A stretch of 64,000 nucleotides of DNA, from assembly GCA_019671135.1 (NCBI GenBank), contig JAHRHY010000007.1, forward strand, positions 992,001-1,056,000. The letters are read 5' to 3'. The stretch comes from Linnemannia hyalina. Its lineage: Eukaryota; Mortierellomycota; Mortierellomycetes; Mortierellales; Mortierellaceae. The position numbers and the translations under genes were made by a program. Within the stretch, counting starts at the first letter, position 1. Every line of letters begins with the position of its first letter. This document shows positions 48,338 through 62,500 of the stretch, piece after piece. The notes under the pieces are model-generated. The model saw only the letters and a program-made list of their open reading frames with translations, was not told the DNA's origin and did not search any database.

Positions 48338-50121
48338 CCTGCTCCGTAGCTCTTGACGACCGGATTGACGCATTTGCAGATATTTACAGGAGAAGTTATC
48401 CCGACACAGAATTTCGCAATCCCGCGTACCCAAGTCAGTCTGCCGTTACCGTGGTGGGGCGAATTTGCTCCGACGCAAATGAAGGCAAGGCGAACGAGCA
48501 GTCTCTGCTGCTTGAAACAAGCCGCTCGTTCGGCAGTGGCGCAAGAGTCAAGCTGGATATCATGGAAGTTCCAGGATACAGCTTTTTCCCAGGACAGATT
48601 GTTGTTCTAAGCGGCCTGAACTCTTACGGTTCAGTCTTTGCAGTAACTCGTGTTCATGAGGTACGATCGCGACTCCTTGAGATAAACCTATGGCATTTTG
48701 AACAACAAGTTGATTTGTAAAGATGAACTAACTTGAATTTGTGTGTGCAATTGTTCGAATCTAGCTGCCTGCCATTGAAATGGCAGGTGCCAGCCCAGCG
48801 GATTTAGAGGACTTCCAATACAAAAGGATGGCTGGACAACCGATGAAGATGATTGTGGCGGCTGGACCATATACCCTGAGCGACAATCTTTTATTCGAAC
48901 CCTTTGCAGCTTTGATGGAACACGTCAGCACTGAACGTCCGGATATTCTTTTGTTGGTGAGTTATACTTGAATGATATTTAGAGCCATTGTGCGTTGTAT
49001 GATCCTCAGTGATGTAGACGTCATATTCACTGTATTCTGGTATTATCTTCTAGATGGGCCCATTCGTCTCGTCGACACACCCACTGATCGTTTCAGGAGA
49101 TATCGACATGATGCCAGAGGCATACTTTGCCAAGTATATCTCGGCCCTGCTTGCCAAACACCAAGACCGGTACCCCAAAGAGATGCAGATCCTATTGGTA
49201 CCAAGCTTGCAGGATGTCATTCATGAGACACTAGTCTTGCCTCAGCCTGGATTTGAGCATCCCCGTGCCCTTGGATTGCCAGCTGTAAGTCTATCGTCGA
49301 CTGCAATGGCCTCGTATACATCTGAATAGCCCTAATTATTTGAAAATGACCTTATCTTATTTCATTTCTTTCATATGTAGGGTACATACTGCCTGCCCAA
49401 CCCAGCACAGTTCACTATTAACGAGATGGTGTTTGCAGTCAACACTGCTGATATCCTGATGCATTTGAACGGAGACGAGATTGCAAGGAACCCTGGTCGG
49501 ACCGACCGAATGAGCCGACTCTCTAAATATATTGTTGAACAGCGCAAGTATGTTTCGGAGGAGAACACTAGCGCCATTTTTGTGGCGCCACTAATTTTCT
49601 ATTGTTTTTATTTTGTGTATCCAGGGAAGGTCCGCGTGTTCATACTAAAAGATCGATCCATCGTTTCTCTGTATTTTTACCTAGCTTGCACCCTGTTTAC
49701 CCTGGCCTAGCGTCTGATCCAGACAGCGGAGTCGATTCGAGCCAATTCGACCTTTTGGATCTCAAAGTGTGTCCTGACGTTCTCATCCTGCCCAGCAAGC
49801 TGAAGCACTTTGCCAAGGTATGCATCCGCTGTCCCATTTCCGTGTCTTTACAGATCAATCACTTCCGAAGAATTGTCCAACTCATATATCAATGATTCTT
49901 GCTTTGGGTTTCCCTAGACTGTCGATAATGTGATTGTCATCAATCCGAACCAGCTCAGCAAAATGCAGTCTGGAGGCACGTTCGCCAAACTGACCATCCA
50001 CCCAATTCCTGAAGGCGTGTTGAGTGACGCAGTAATGATGATGGATGAGGACGACGAGCAAACAATGAGGAGCTTCCATCGTGTTCAAGAGCGCTGCCGA
50101 GTCGATCTCGTCCGCGTGTAG
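47261..50121 (+). CDS. POL12: DNA polymerase alpha-primase subunit B (Pol12)
   Basis: Regulatory B subunit of the polymerase alpha-primase complex that starts replication in the nucleus. Exons: 47261-47333, 47435-47756, 47867-47929, 48032-48222, 48350-48660, 48765-48956, 49054-49284, 49381-49547, 49685-49817, 49918-50121; 628 residues, typical for the family. The N-terminal domain has GLLRIYRIEPGTLHSKWEAY, then a Ser/Thr-Pro linker with likely CDK sites. The OB-fold and inactive phosphoesterase-like domains contain VTVVGRICSDANEGKANEQS, GYSFFPGQIVVLSGLNSYG, MIVAAGPYTLSDNLLFEP, MGPFVSSTHPLIVSGDI and LVPSLQDVIHETLVLPQP. The exon 9 acceptor at 49684 was preferred over 49624 because it gives EQRNLHPVYPG, matching the conserved motif. 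Intron 4 carries a T30 run next to its acceptor. Confidence 0.95.
48308..48338 (+). repeat. Poly-T run (about 30) in POL12 intron 4
   Basis: Uninterrupted T run ending 11 nt before the acceptor AG. Confidence 0.92.
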
Positions 50122-50445
50122 TATTTGTTTTTGCGCATCACATCCTTCCCATTTCCTTCCCCTCTTTGTACCATCATACAGGTGTGGATCTAGCAGCCTT
50201 CGTCTTACTCTTGCTCCTGCGCCCCCTTGTCATTTCCCATACTCTGCCTTCCCCCTTAATACATTACTGTCAAAATGTCCATCCTCTACCCTTTGGTGGT
50301 CCTGTCATGCTCTGTCCCTGTTGGTCCAAATGCGTGCTCTAGGTGTCTCAAGTTTAAAAAAATTGTTTATTAAATTGTATGTACGCTCTGTTGCTTTGGG
50401 AATGGAGGGGAAGGAGGAAAGGGTCACCGCAGAAGTGATAACTCT
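50122..50445. other. Convergent intergenic region
   Basis: Tail-to-tail spacer of POL12 and the small zinc-binding protein gene. No coding signal. It contains a minus-strand AATAAA (50366-50371) for the latter gene. Confidence 0.6.
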
Positions 50446-51092
50446 TTACTTCTTGGGGGTCTCAACAAATCCAGGGAAGCAGTCGTTCATGGTCTTGCTG
50501 TGCTTGTTGGTGGCGTGCTCCTCAAGACTATCGGAAGAAAGGGGAAGGACAACGAGTAAGCATGGCGAAGTGTTTGTCCGGGTTTGTGCGCACTAATTCT
50601 TCCGAAAAATAGTCCAATCTGAATAAAAAAAAATCCGCAAGCATTTCGTGCAACTTACGCCTTGGTACGGATGGTGCACAAGAAGGTCTGACGGCAGGTC
50701 TGGCAAACAATGCTCTTGGCAGCCTCGTTCTATGTTTGTAAAAACAAGTGCGATAAGGAACAAAGGGGTCAGGTACAGCGGTCAATATATGGTATGGATT
50801 TTGGCATATTTGTTTGTAGCGTTGTTCCGTCGAAGGATAGGCAAAGGAAAGGTACTTACGACCTTGAGCTGGGAGTTGGCGGTGCCACCGGCGTTCTTGG
50901 CGTTACGCTCGCGCTTCATCTGTGCCTTTTGACCCTATTTAATTGCGGAGAGATGTGGGGGCGTAGGAATCAAATGTTGCTTATGTTTAGTTTATGGTTG
51001 TGGTAGTGGGATCATGGTACCTTTGAAGGAAAGGTTTTTAGTGTGGGTGCAGAAGCGCAAGGTGTGAATGAAGAGGCACTAACGTTTCCCAT
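50446..51092 (-). CDS. Small SERF/At2g23090-type zinc-binding protein
   Basis: A 78-residue protein. Exons (minus): 51084-51092 (ATGGGAAAC only), 50860-50934, 50659-50729, 50446-50527; in phase. The N-terminal half is the basic SERF-like segment (MGNGQKAQMKRERNAKNAGG) found in 4F5/ZNF706-type proteins. The C-terminal half holds one zinc site with pattern C-x2-C-x15-H-x4-H (CQTC ... HATNKH), followed by KTMNDCFPGF, the motif of the plant At2g23090 and fungal homologues. The function is unknown; the related SERF proteins modify protein aggregation and bind nucleic acid. It is divergent from the uL14 gene. Confidence 0.9.
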
Positions 51093-51391
51093 GGTGGATA
51101 TATGTGTAAGGTGAGGAGAGGAGTGAGAGGGTGATGTGTGTTGTACAGTAAGAATTGAGAAAAAAAAGGAACACAACGAGGTATTTATTTTTTCTTAGCT
51201 CAGCCTACTCTGCTTGTGCCTGTGGTCCTATTGTCAAACCACAGGAAAGGAGGCGTTATCCAGCCCGTGCAAAGAAATGCCGTGCAAGCCAAATGGAAGA
51301 CAACACTGATAAGCCACTGCAGCCAGAGTGCACTAATAGGCTTGATCGGCGCGGGACATTGAGAAAATCCTCTTTTAACTATTCAACAAAA
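51093..51391. promoter_or_regulatory. Shared divergent promoter (zinc-binding protein / uL14)
   Basis: 299 bp between opposing start codons; likely bidirectional. No specific box was recognised. Confidence 0.5.
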
Positions 51392-52854
51392 ATGTCCGCA
51401 AAGGGTGCGTTCAGCTTTGGCAGTCACATATGACCGTTGCCGTTCACTGGCTGTTCTCTTGAACACTCAAATACATGCACATGGATTCAGGACACCAGCG
51501 TACGCACATACATCCATCGATCCCAACATCGATCGATCAAACCATCGGCAAACAGCCAAATCACCACATTACCCACCCGACATCATCGCCCGTCATTTTT
51601 CATCAAAAACCAGCAGCACTCTGAAGGAGTGATGGAGAGACCTAGGATGGTGATGGAGAGGAGGGAGGAATCGATGATGAGTTCCACCTCCGCGGAGGTG
51701 TCCAGAGCCTGACTGGGTCTCTCGTCTTCGGATGGTCGTCAACATCACCCTACCAACTGCAACTGTATACTGGCGTCAACCACGGGAAGCAGAGACCAGC
51801 CAACACCAGCAACGAGAGGTTATCGTCAAGCACCTTCGTTAGCACAAGCTGGAGATGAGCAGAGTACACATCAGCGATCTTCACGACAGACGCTTCTCAC
51901 TCACCTTCAGCAAGGTGCCAGTGCAGGAGTCCAGTCGTTATTCAGCACGGAATGCAAACTCGCTTTTCGATCCCCACATCAATCCGGCAGGAAGTAACAT
52001 CTCAGCACATCTTTTTGGCACAAAAGACATCAGCAACTTTCAACTTCCTGCTCTGCATTAACCTCACAAACTGCGAATCGCACAAACAACAAAGGAATCA
52101 TCAACTGGACGAGCGAAACATCAGGATGAACGAGAGAGCAAAAGAAGTTGAAGATCATACCAGCTAAAACTTTCATTCGTCTTACCTTTCCCTTCCACCC
52201 GTCTAGGTGGAGCTGCTTCCGGAAACAAATTCCGCATGACCTTGGGTTTGCCCGTCGGTGCCGTTATGAACTGCGCCGACAACTCTGGCGCCAAGAACTT
52301 GTACGTTATCTCCGTTAAGGGAATTCACGGTCGTCTTAACAAGTTGCCTGCCGGCGGTGTCGGTGACATGGTTATGGCCACTGTCAAGAAGGGAAAGCCT
52401 GAGTTGAGGAAGAAGGGTACGTCTTTGTTCCAGAGGGAATTATCATTGAAGCGCTGTCGTTTTGAACTATCCTGAACATTGTTACGGAGAACTAATGGTT
52501 CGCTCAATTATTTTGTGATACTTAGTTATGCCCGCCGTCATCATCCGTCAGCGCAAGGCTTGGCGCCGTCGCGACGGTGTTTTCATCTACTTTGAGGGTA
52601 CGTTTTTCCTTCCCTTGCTGTTCAACAAAACAAAACGTCTACTGGAATAATATGCACCAATAACGAGCCCGTCAAACAAGATCTGTAAAACTAACGTCTG
52701 TCCCAATTTTTTGTACTTTGTTCCTCTAGACAACGCCGGTGTCATCGTCAACCCCAAGGGTGAGATGAAGGGATCTGCCATTACCGGCCCCGTCGGTAAG
52801 GAGTGCGCCGATTTGTGGCCCCGTATCGCTTCCTGCGCCGGTACCGTCGTTTAA
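51392..52854 (+). CDS. RPL23: 60S ribosomal protein uL14 (L23)
   Basis: Large-subunit protein at the 30S/60S interface. Exons: 51392-51404, 52207-52416, 52526-52597, 52730-52854, giving 139 residues. The 13-nt first exon encodes MSAK plus one base and restores [20 protein letters not shown]. Family blocks follow: [60 protein letters not shown] and [18 protein letters not shown]. Intron 1 is long (802 nt), a common arrangement in fungal ribosomal protein genes, where it can affect expression. A poly(A) signal AATAAA is at 52896. Confidence 0.97.
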
Positions 52855-53525
52855 ATTGCTTTTTTATCCAGACACCAATCAGCTCAAGTTGCAATAATAA
52901 AACACACTGGTTTATCCAACAATCAATCATTGCCTGGTCCTTTGACTTATTGTTCGCATGTTCGCATTCTAAATCTTTGTCATGTTTGCTTTGTATGCAA
53001 GGGAGATGGACCGCGTTGTCCTCTCTTATGCGTCGTGGTCGTTTGCGATAACATAAGTAGCCTTCACATGGGCAGTCTCTTCAGGCAATTTAGCTTTGCT
53101 GTGGCATTTTAAGCCATCAAGGGCAAGGCATTCACGCTCTAAAATCACTGCCAATTTTCCTTCACTCACGCTCGATCCATTCACTTTTGATTGCGTTTTT
53201 GAAGAGCTGCGACTTCTTCTTTTCAGCGTTGTTCTCAATCAAATCCGGCGCAGTACGAAGAGACACTACTCTATCTGCCGTAGTGGTGAGTTTCTCGCTT
53301 GGACTGCCAAAGCTCCGTAAAATGCACATTCGGAGTTCATGCCCTTCAATTCACTGAAGACAGCTAGTCCCCTTTTGATCCATGGTTCTGTTTGGTTGTA
53401 CTGGATTCGGCAATTGTTATTTTATTGCTGCACAAGTTATCCCTGATGACACCCCCTCACAAAGCAAGCGATCTGCCCTCTTCCATAATCTACGCCATGC
53501 CAGCGCTTTCTCCGTGATCCATGAC
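52855..53525. other. Convergent intergenic region
   Basis: 3' flanks of uL14 and SmD2. No gene, repeat or RNA fold was recognised beyond the uL14 poly(A) signal. Confidence 0.6.
52896..52901 (+). promoter_or_regulatory. Poly(A) signal of uL14
   Basis: AATAAA, 42 nt after the stop codon. Confidence 0.6.
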
Positions 53526-54354
53526 TTAAACATCGTTGCGAAGAACTATTTGATACGAGTGGAAGGAAGACAACGTCGATGGTTAGAACTGTAGTTTAAA
53601 CAATAGCAGCTTGCGTCCACTGAACATATCCAGCGTGATGAATTGCGGTTGTTAAACAATTGATTCTGACAGGGTTCACGTACCAAGAATGACAGAGTCT
53701 CCACGCAAGAACAGCTTGCTGATGAAACGCTCCTTGTTGACAGGCTTTGCCTTCTTGCCCTTGGCCGCACGTGGTACTTCTGTCCACATCTATTGAAGTG
53801 AAAATGTGTATCGCGGTGAAGTGGAGACAGTCAGTTTACAGTTCGGATCCTTGTTAACATGTCTCCTTGATCCACATTGAATAACGGCGGTCTCTGGCGC
53901 AAGATATCAGATGCGGCATCAATGCTGAACAATGTGGGTAGCTGATGGCTATTTTTAGTCGAGCGCCCAAACGTACCTCCTTGACGTTCTCGAGAACCAT
54001 GTTACAGTGACGGTCGAATGCCTTGACTCTGGCAAGGAGCTTCCTGTTATTTCTGCAGCTGATAAGAATCTGTGTATGGTTCTTGACGGACAACTGCAAC
54101 ACTGAGAGTGGGCCTGTGTTGAACTCTTCCTCCTCGAGCTTGCGGAGCTCGTCCTCGTTCATCTCGCTCTTTGGCTTTGCGCTGCTATTTTTTGGGAAGG
54201 AGGGAAAAGGCGAATCACGCGTTAGTTGCGTCTTGCTTTGTTGGATGGTTTTCCAGATGTCAATGAAAGCCTGTTGTTGAGTTCGATGCAGTGCCATGCG
54301 GATTTCCTTCTGTTGGTTTTGGTTGTTTCGTGGGTTGCGAGTCCTGTACCTCAT
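53526..54354 (-). CDS. SMD2: Small nuclear ribonucleoprotein Sm D2
   Basis: Core Sm-ring protein of the U1, U2, U4 and U5 snRNPs. Exons (minus): 54350-54354 (ATGAG), 53977-54184, 53684-53789, 53526-53545, giving 112 residues. The 5-nt first exon is required to produce [10 protein letters not shown], the canonical start. The Sm1 motif includes [20 protein letters not shown] and [21 protein letters not shown]; Sm2 includes [20 protein letters not shown]. The 20-nt last exon was chosen over an earlier acceptor because it completes the conserved LVLRN and then ends DV-stop. Confidence 0.95.
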
Positions 54355-54588
54355 TATATGTTATGTGTTTGTGTGAGTTGTTTGTGTGGTGCTGAGTGTA
54401 AGTGATGATCTGCATCAAACGATGTTTTGCGCCTCCAGCCAGAGAGAGGTGAGTTTCGACAAGCCACCGCACATTTCACTTGCCTAGTGACTGCTGGGAG
54501 TTACCATTCACTCTCAAGTCGCGGCTTTATTTCAGTTTCATGAGCGAACCATCATCATCTCTCCTAACCGCCTATAGTACCTCGAACC
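54355..54588. promoter_or_regulatory. Shared divergent promoter (SmD2 / DAD1)
   Basis: 234 bp between opposing start codons. GT/CA-rich on the SmD2 side. Confidence 0.55.
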
Positions 54589-55354
54589 ATGAACGACATC
54601 AAAACCGCCGCCAACAGCCTCTTGACCGCATACATCAAGGGTAAAGGAAACACTTAAAACTGGACCTCGGGATTATCATCAACTTGTTCCCAGGATACCC
54701 TCAGCACCTCAGTTGCATTCTTTGGCACCCTCGTCTTTTTTTAGACCCAGCAGGCGCTCTAACCACCGTTCTTGATATTATCAAAACGTGATAGACACGC
54801 CAAAGTCCTTGAAGTTGATTGATAGTTACATGGTCTATGTGCTGTTGACCGGCATCATCCAGTTCGTCTATGTCGTCATTGCAGGAACTTTCCCCAACAA
54901 CGCCTTCTTGGCCGGATTCATCTCGACCGTCGCCTCTTTTGTTCTTGCTGGTGAGTGGCAACGAAATCAACCCCTGCCGCTCAAAATCACCTGGTTTTTC
55001 TCAATTGAGGACGACAATCACGTTTGTGCAGGACCTACAAAGCGGTACAGAACTGACAAAGCGCGATCCTATACCTCTGTCAATTGCTCTTACTAGCCAA
55101 CCTCCGTATCCAGACCAACCCCAAGAACGCCTCTCAGTTCCCCACCACCAGCCCTGAAAGGTAGTTTTCGCATTCGATAGAAGATCGCGTCAGGATCTCG
55201 ATGTATCTTGTTACGTTCTATTTCATGAACAAGAAAGGCCGACTAACTTATCCTACTACGTATATATGTGTCGCCTGTATCAATTAGAGCATTCGCCGAC
55301 TTTTTGGCCTGTAACGTTGTAGTCCACTTTGCCGTTGCCAACTTCCTCGGTTAA
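54589..55354 (+). CDS. OST2: Oligosaccharyltransferase subunit DAD1/Ost2
   Basis: Small ER-membrane subunit of the oligosaccharyltransferase complex for N-glycosylation. Exons: 54589-54640, 54795-54950, 55097-55160, 55288-55354; 112 residues. Family features: DTPKSLKLIDSYMVYVLLTG, first membrane segment GIIQFVYVVIAGTFP, NAFLAGFISTVASFVLAANL as the second, RIQTNPKN, then SPERAFADFLACNVVVHFAV and a final NFLG, the invariant C-terminus. A poly(A) signal AATAAA lies at 55370. Confidence 0.96.
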
Positions 55355-55716
55355 ACATCCTCATATTAAAATAAAATTGACCAATGCGAACTCAACACAC
55401 ACGCTTCTAGACAACCCTGATTGAAGTTCATGCGCCCTTCATAGTTCAAATAATCACAAATGATCAAACCCTCTGTAAACTAAAACAATTTGACAGGATG
55501 CAACATGCGCGATCATCTCTAATTCTTTAACGCAATTTCTGTGGCTTTGATTTGCTTTTACTTCTCTCACCGTGTCGGGAAGGAGTGGGTGGTGGGAGAC
55601 AATCCAAGCCGTGGGCAGGACACAACAAGATCGCTGCTACAAGATTCGAGGTCTACTTCACCCCTCCCCTTCAACCCGCATCTCTTCATCATCCCTCAAA
55701 CCACCAAATCATCACA
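55355..55716. other. Intergenic, DAD1 3' flank and ATP15 promoter
   Basis: No gene is supported. A CT/CA-rich leader (about 55655-55710) precedes the ATP synthase epsilon start. Confidence 0.55.
55370..55375 (+). promoter_or_regulatory. Poly(A) signal of DAD1/Ost2
   Basis: AATAAA, 16 nt after the stop codon. Confidence 0.55.
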
Positions 55717-56435
55717 ATGAGTCAATTCTGGAAGCCCACCTTCACGTAAGTGACAACAGGCGACACTCACTCACACCACCTCTGCATCACTCTCTCACTA
55801 CCCTTCGACACTCTTTCGACAACCAACACCTTCGATGATCCTCTTTCTTCCGACAGGCGATCGAGCATCGACGTGTAGATCTTAAGGCGCTCAGGGGCGA
55901 AATCCAACAGCAACAGAAGATGTCCTTGACCACCCTGCAGGATTCCTCAAAGGAACGATCTCTTCTGTTCGGGTGTATTCATATTACCCGTCGCTTCAGC
56001 GCCAGCATCAGCATCAGTTACGCACTACCCGTCAATACATCAGTGCAACCATATTGGACCTGATTTTTCACCATTGCACCAGCCAGCCGGCAGCAAACAA
56101 ACTCCCGCGCACTCAACAGGAACTATCACCTGCAAAGAGCACGACTATGCAGCGCGCAAACGCATTCAATCCTACACACACTCACACTTGTAACACCTCG
56201 TGTTAACTCTTTCTTTATTTTTGTTCACGTTACCCTTCTTGCTGTCCTTTTGTTCACCTGAAATAGCTACTTGCAGTACGCTCAGGTCTGCGCCCGCGCT
56301 GTCCGCAACTCTCTCAAGGAGGAGGCCCGCCTCGTCGCCGTCCGCCGTGATGAACAGGGTTTGAAGTACGCCAAGTGGGAGGCCGGCAAGCAGGGTGAGC
56401 TCAAGAACACCGTCGGCAACCGCACCGCCGCCTAA
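55717..56435 (+). CDS. ATP15: Mitochondrial ATP synthase subunit epsilon
   Basis: Central-stalk subunit of F1-ATPase in the mitochondrial matrix. Exons 55717-55745 and 56267-56435 give 65 residues. The start MSQFWKPTFTYLQYAQVCAR matches the family signature (W-x-x-A/T-x-x-x-Y ... A-x-x-x-R), followed by AVRNSLKEEAR and a polar C-terminus. As in other species, there is no cleaved presequence. The single 521-nt intron follows the first helix. Confidence 0.92.
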
Positions 56436-56861
56436 ATATTCTTCTCGTCCCCCACCACTTCAACCACTCCAGCAGTCAGCCAATCCATTACAGTGTCGTC
56501 TCCTCTCTTTCTTTTTGCAGGATCAACACACACGGATTAAAGAAAAATCATCACAAACAGAACATCTGTTTTCTCACCCTCCACTCTTTTCACAAATATA
56601 CATTTTTTGATGTTATCAATATTGCAACGGGAGAGATTTGGATTGAATGGTGGTGTTTTTTATTCCAAACTTTCGTTTGAAGGATATTATGAATGAGGCA
56701 AAGGAAGAAAAGAACTGGAAAAAAGGATAGGAGCGACACGAGAGAGAGGGACAGAAAAAACTAGTACTAGGACTAGGAGACGGAATATAAGGCCGAGATG
56801 AAATAGATATTGCAAGTAGGAGAAGGAGGTGGAGTGCAAATGGAACACCCTAGTGGCGTTT
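56436..56861. other. Convergent intergenic region
   Basis: 3' flanks of ATP15 and Rab2. It contains TTTATT at 56659 (AATAAA on the minus strand), a candidate Rab2 poly(A) signal. Nothing else was recognised. Confidence 0.55.
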
Positions 56862-59009
<2,148 letters not shown>

Positions 59010-59577
59010 GGTGGGCGGAGGTGAGAGTGTGAGAGAGAAAGGGGGTGTGTATTATAGGTGTGGTGGTGAGAGCGAAAGTGAAAGTGGAAGTGGAGGTAAG
59101 AGTAGTGTGAAGGAGTGACAAGAAATAAGAAATAAGAAAAAGAAGGGAAAGAAAGAGAAACGTGGGGCTGCTGCTGCTGCAGAGGACCAAGGAAAAAAGA
59201 GTGCTCCAACGAGGTATCGATGTCAGGAAAAGAACGTCACTTTTACACAGTTTGTCCTGTAGGAGAGTCAGCCACGCTTTCTCGCTTTCTCGCCCGCCCA
59301 TCCAACGAACAGAAAGCGAACATCGACTAAACATCCACACTCTTACTCCTTCCCCACTCGGACAGGACAAAGACATACACAACTAATAACAACCGACAAC
59401 TTGACATACCTGGTGCAGGAAACACAGCGGATTACTCTACGCGACAGCTCATCCGGGACAAAGGTGAGTAATTGCACTCGATACATATTGCCACGCCCAA
59501 CCTGGGACAACCACGTTTTCTTCAAGGAGGCTATATTCACATATTTTAATGACTGTTGGGTAATGATTAGATACGTC
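59010..59577. promoter_or_regulatory. Divergent promoter of Rab2 and IML1, with 5' UTR intron
   Basis: 568 bp between opposing start codons. A probable intron in the IML1 5' UTR runs from GTGAGT at 59464 to GATTAG ending at 59570, placing the ATG 8 nt into the next exon. Confidence 0.55.
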
Positions 59578-62500
59578 ATGTTCGCCTCTGCTTCCAACGC
59601 GGGCACAGGCGCGCCGCTGGGATCTGGATTGGCCCGAGGCACATCGCCCTTGCAGTACACCGCCTCCGCAGGCGGAACCAACACCACTTCAACACCGTAC
59701 GACAGTTCTCAGTCATCCTCAGCAGCAACCCCACCTTTGGGTGCCACCAAAATCCTCTATGTTCACACCGACCATTTCTCAAAACGAGACTTCTTGATCG
59801 ACCCAGCCTTCTTCCCCAATGTCCAGCCAAACGACCTATTCGAGATTTACGACCCAGCTCTCCCAAAGGAAGCTCAAAAGAAACTCATTATTCAGTGGAC
59901 AGGGCCTGACAACAACACTCTACTCAAAGCCCCTGTCCAGGTGAGTCACCGTCCGTTCTGCACGAATTCGTTGCGTGATTCAATCTCGCCTCTATCAACA
60001 TTCTAACCCCATAAAACATCTTCAAATAATAGGTGTCTCTAACTCACAGTATTGCCAAAGTATTCGGCCTGTCACCGCGTCAGGATGTCATCGTTCAAAG
60101 GGTAGGATTGTTAATCTTCGTACTTTATTTCCTCAGCATGACGATAAAAAAGATAATAAAGGCTCTAAGCGAATTTTATTTAATTACACTGCGTAGGTGG
60201 ATCCATCTCAAAATGCCGCCAAGTACGTGGAGCTGACATTCAGGGACCAATACGTTGGACGGAGCGATATGTGGCGCTTGAGGACGAGCCTTGTGGGGTC
60301 TTGCGTGTATGAAAGCAAAAAGATTGTGTACCTGGGATGCATTCGCGCCCAGGTAAAAGAGATCTACGTCGGCAACCAATCGGTAGGATGAGCGCGAGGT
60401 CTTTCCATGTGCGCCGAGTGAAGAGTAGTCAATATGCCGAAGGTGTGCAATCCTGACACCCGAATTTGTTTTTGTGGTAATAGGTTCCTAGTGGATACAT
60501 TTCGTCTGACACGAGGATCATCTTCCGCTCAGAGTCTGCAAAGTACTTCATTTTTATCCAAATGTCCCGCGAGATGTGGGAGTTTGATGAAGATGGTGAC
60601 ATCTTTTTCGAGAGGGTCATTTTCGGATTTTTGCCTCAACTTTTTGCTCGCTGGCGAGGAAAGAGAGACGGCAAGTCTGAGCTGGAAGCCCCCACCAACC
60701 ACGTCGTCTCTATCGTACTCTTTTCAAGGATTTTCTATCAGGAGGAAGAAGAGGCGAGATTTCGGATTGACGGCTATCCAGGCGATCAAACAGGGCTGCA
60801 GCGGGATGATGAAGGACGCTATTACCAGGACTTTTACAAGGTCGTCATCGATTGGGAGGCGCGCACAGACTGGACGACAGCTATCATTCCGCTCAAGGAG
60901 GAGGTCATGCGATACCAGCGCGATATTCTCCTGCGTCCGGCCGGGCAGTACTCAATCTTGTCCGGCGAGAACTCGTTCGCGTTCGAAGGAAACGTTCTCG
61001 AGTCGATCAATCTTGCGCTCAACTCACTGGACAAGCATTATGTCGACCGTGATTTGCAGCGGACAGGACTCTCGATTGTCATGATCACGCCCGGCTCTGG
61101 GATGTTTGACGTCGACAAGCGACTTTTGCGCCTAACGACCGAGAGGATGATTAGCGGAGGAATAGGTCTCGACATGATCTGCCTGTCCAAGATCCCGGCG
61201 CACATCGTCCCTCTCTTCCGGTGGAAAGGCCCAGCAGCGGACTCCAATGGACTCACAGCAATGAACCACGCATCAGGTCACTCGCCCTCAAACTTCAGCA
61301 TGGCCAACAACAACGGCGGAAACTTGATGGTTCGCTCCGCTAGCAACTACTCGCGCCCCAACTCTCGTCCACCTTCCATCAAAGACTCTTCTGCAGAGGG
61401 ACGGCCAACGACATCGTGGACCCGCGCCTTCAAATCGCCGATCCCTAGCCCAATGCCGGAGGTACAGCTCGACATGTCGGACCCTCTTTACTACGACGCA
61501 CCCGCGACCTTCCCATCATCGCTCACCAAAACCTACTACATGATGCCGCACTGGGTCGACTGTATGTTTTACGTTAGCTCACAACGACCCAACACCCAAA
61601 AGTTTTATACCCGCTGCAAGATGTACGAGCTACAGATGATGGGCATCATGGAGCACGAGATCTCCAGCATCTCTATACCCTATCTCAACGAGAGCTACAA
61701 CCCACAGTACGTCACCTCATTCGGAAAGAGACTGAGCACATCGGACGCCCTCAACCTCCGAACCAACTTTGCCAAGCCTGTTGACTTTGACAAGCACGAT
61801 GACGACCTTCTCTCCGACTCGAACTCGCTTTTGGCGGCGGAGCTAAAGCAGCTGAAAGCGGGCTCTGGAACTCCTACTCGCGGCATGATCAGGGACGCAC
61901 TATCGCTTGACAACATTGAAGCGTCTGCAGCACGGAATGGAAACAGCGCCCGGCGTAACTACGACAACTACCTCAATGGCGGAACGGCGCACCAATCGAT
62001 ATCCAACCACCACAGCAAGATGACCAGCGAGTTGTCCCAGAGTCTGCCAAGAGTATGGAATACGTCAACCATGCTACCACCAAACGCCATCCATGAGAAC
62101 CCCACCCTACGAGACCTTGCCGGAGCTACATCTAGTCGGGTTTCATTCTCCCTCAAGAGTGCCAACGGCTTCCTAGAGGAGAGTCGAGCGTCAAAGCAAG
62201 CAGAGTACGAAGGTCAGGGCGAGATGAATGTACACCGCGGACTTCAAGATGACTCAACCGGTGAGCAAGCGAACTATGGTCGGACATCCCAGCATGGCAA
62301 CATCGACATCAAGTCGAAACCAGTTCACATTCGCGCGAGCACTGACGACGATCCAGGATTTCTGAGTTCGAGCACTGTCAAACCGATCTACATCTCTCGA
62401 AACTACAGGTCGTTACAGGATGAGGCCCAGTCGGAGGTTTCAGGTGCGGACTCGTGCAACACCGGCTCCCTCTCGAGCGACAAGGGTAACCGGACATACA

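Noticed and set aside
49602..49895. Alternative POL12 exon 9 beginning at 49625
   Set aside because: It is in frame, but adds 20 residues without similarity; the acceptor at 49684 gives the conserved EQRNLHPVYPG.
51672..51716. Possible box C/D snoRNA in the uL14 intron
   Set aside because: C and D boxes are only about 40 nt apart and there is no terminal stem; not enough to call an RNA gene.
53854..54354. 166-codon ORF at SmD2 with a longer N-terminus
   Set aside because: It translates intron 1; the 5-nt exon ATGAG joined to 54184 gives the exact SmD2 start.
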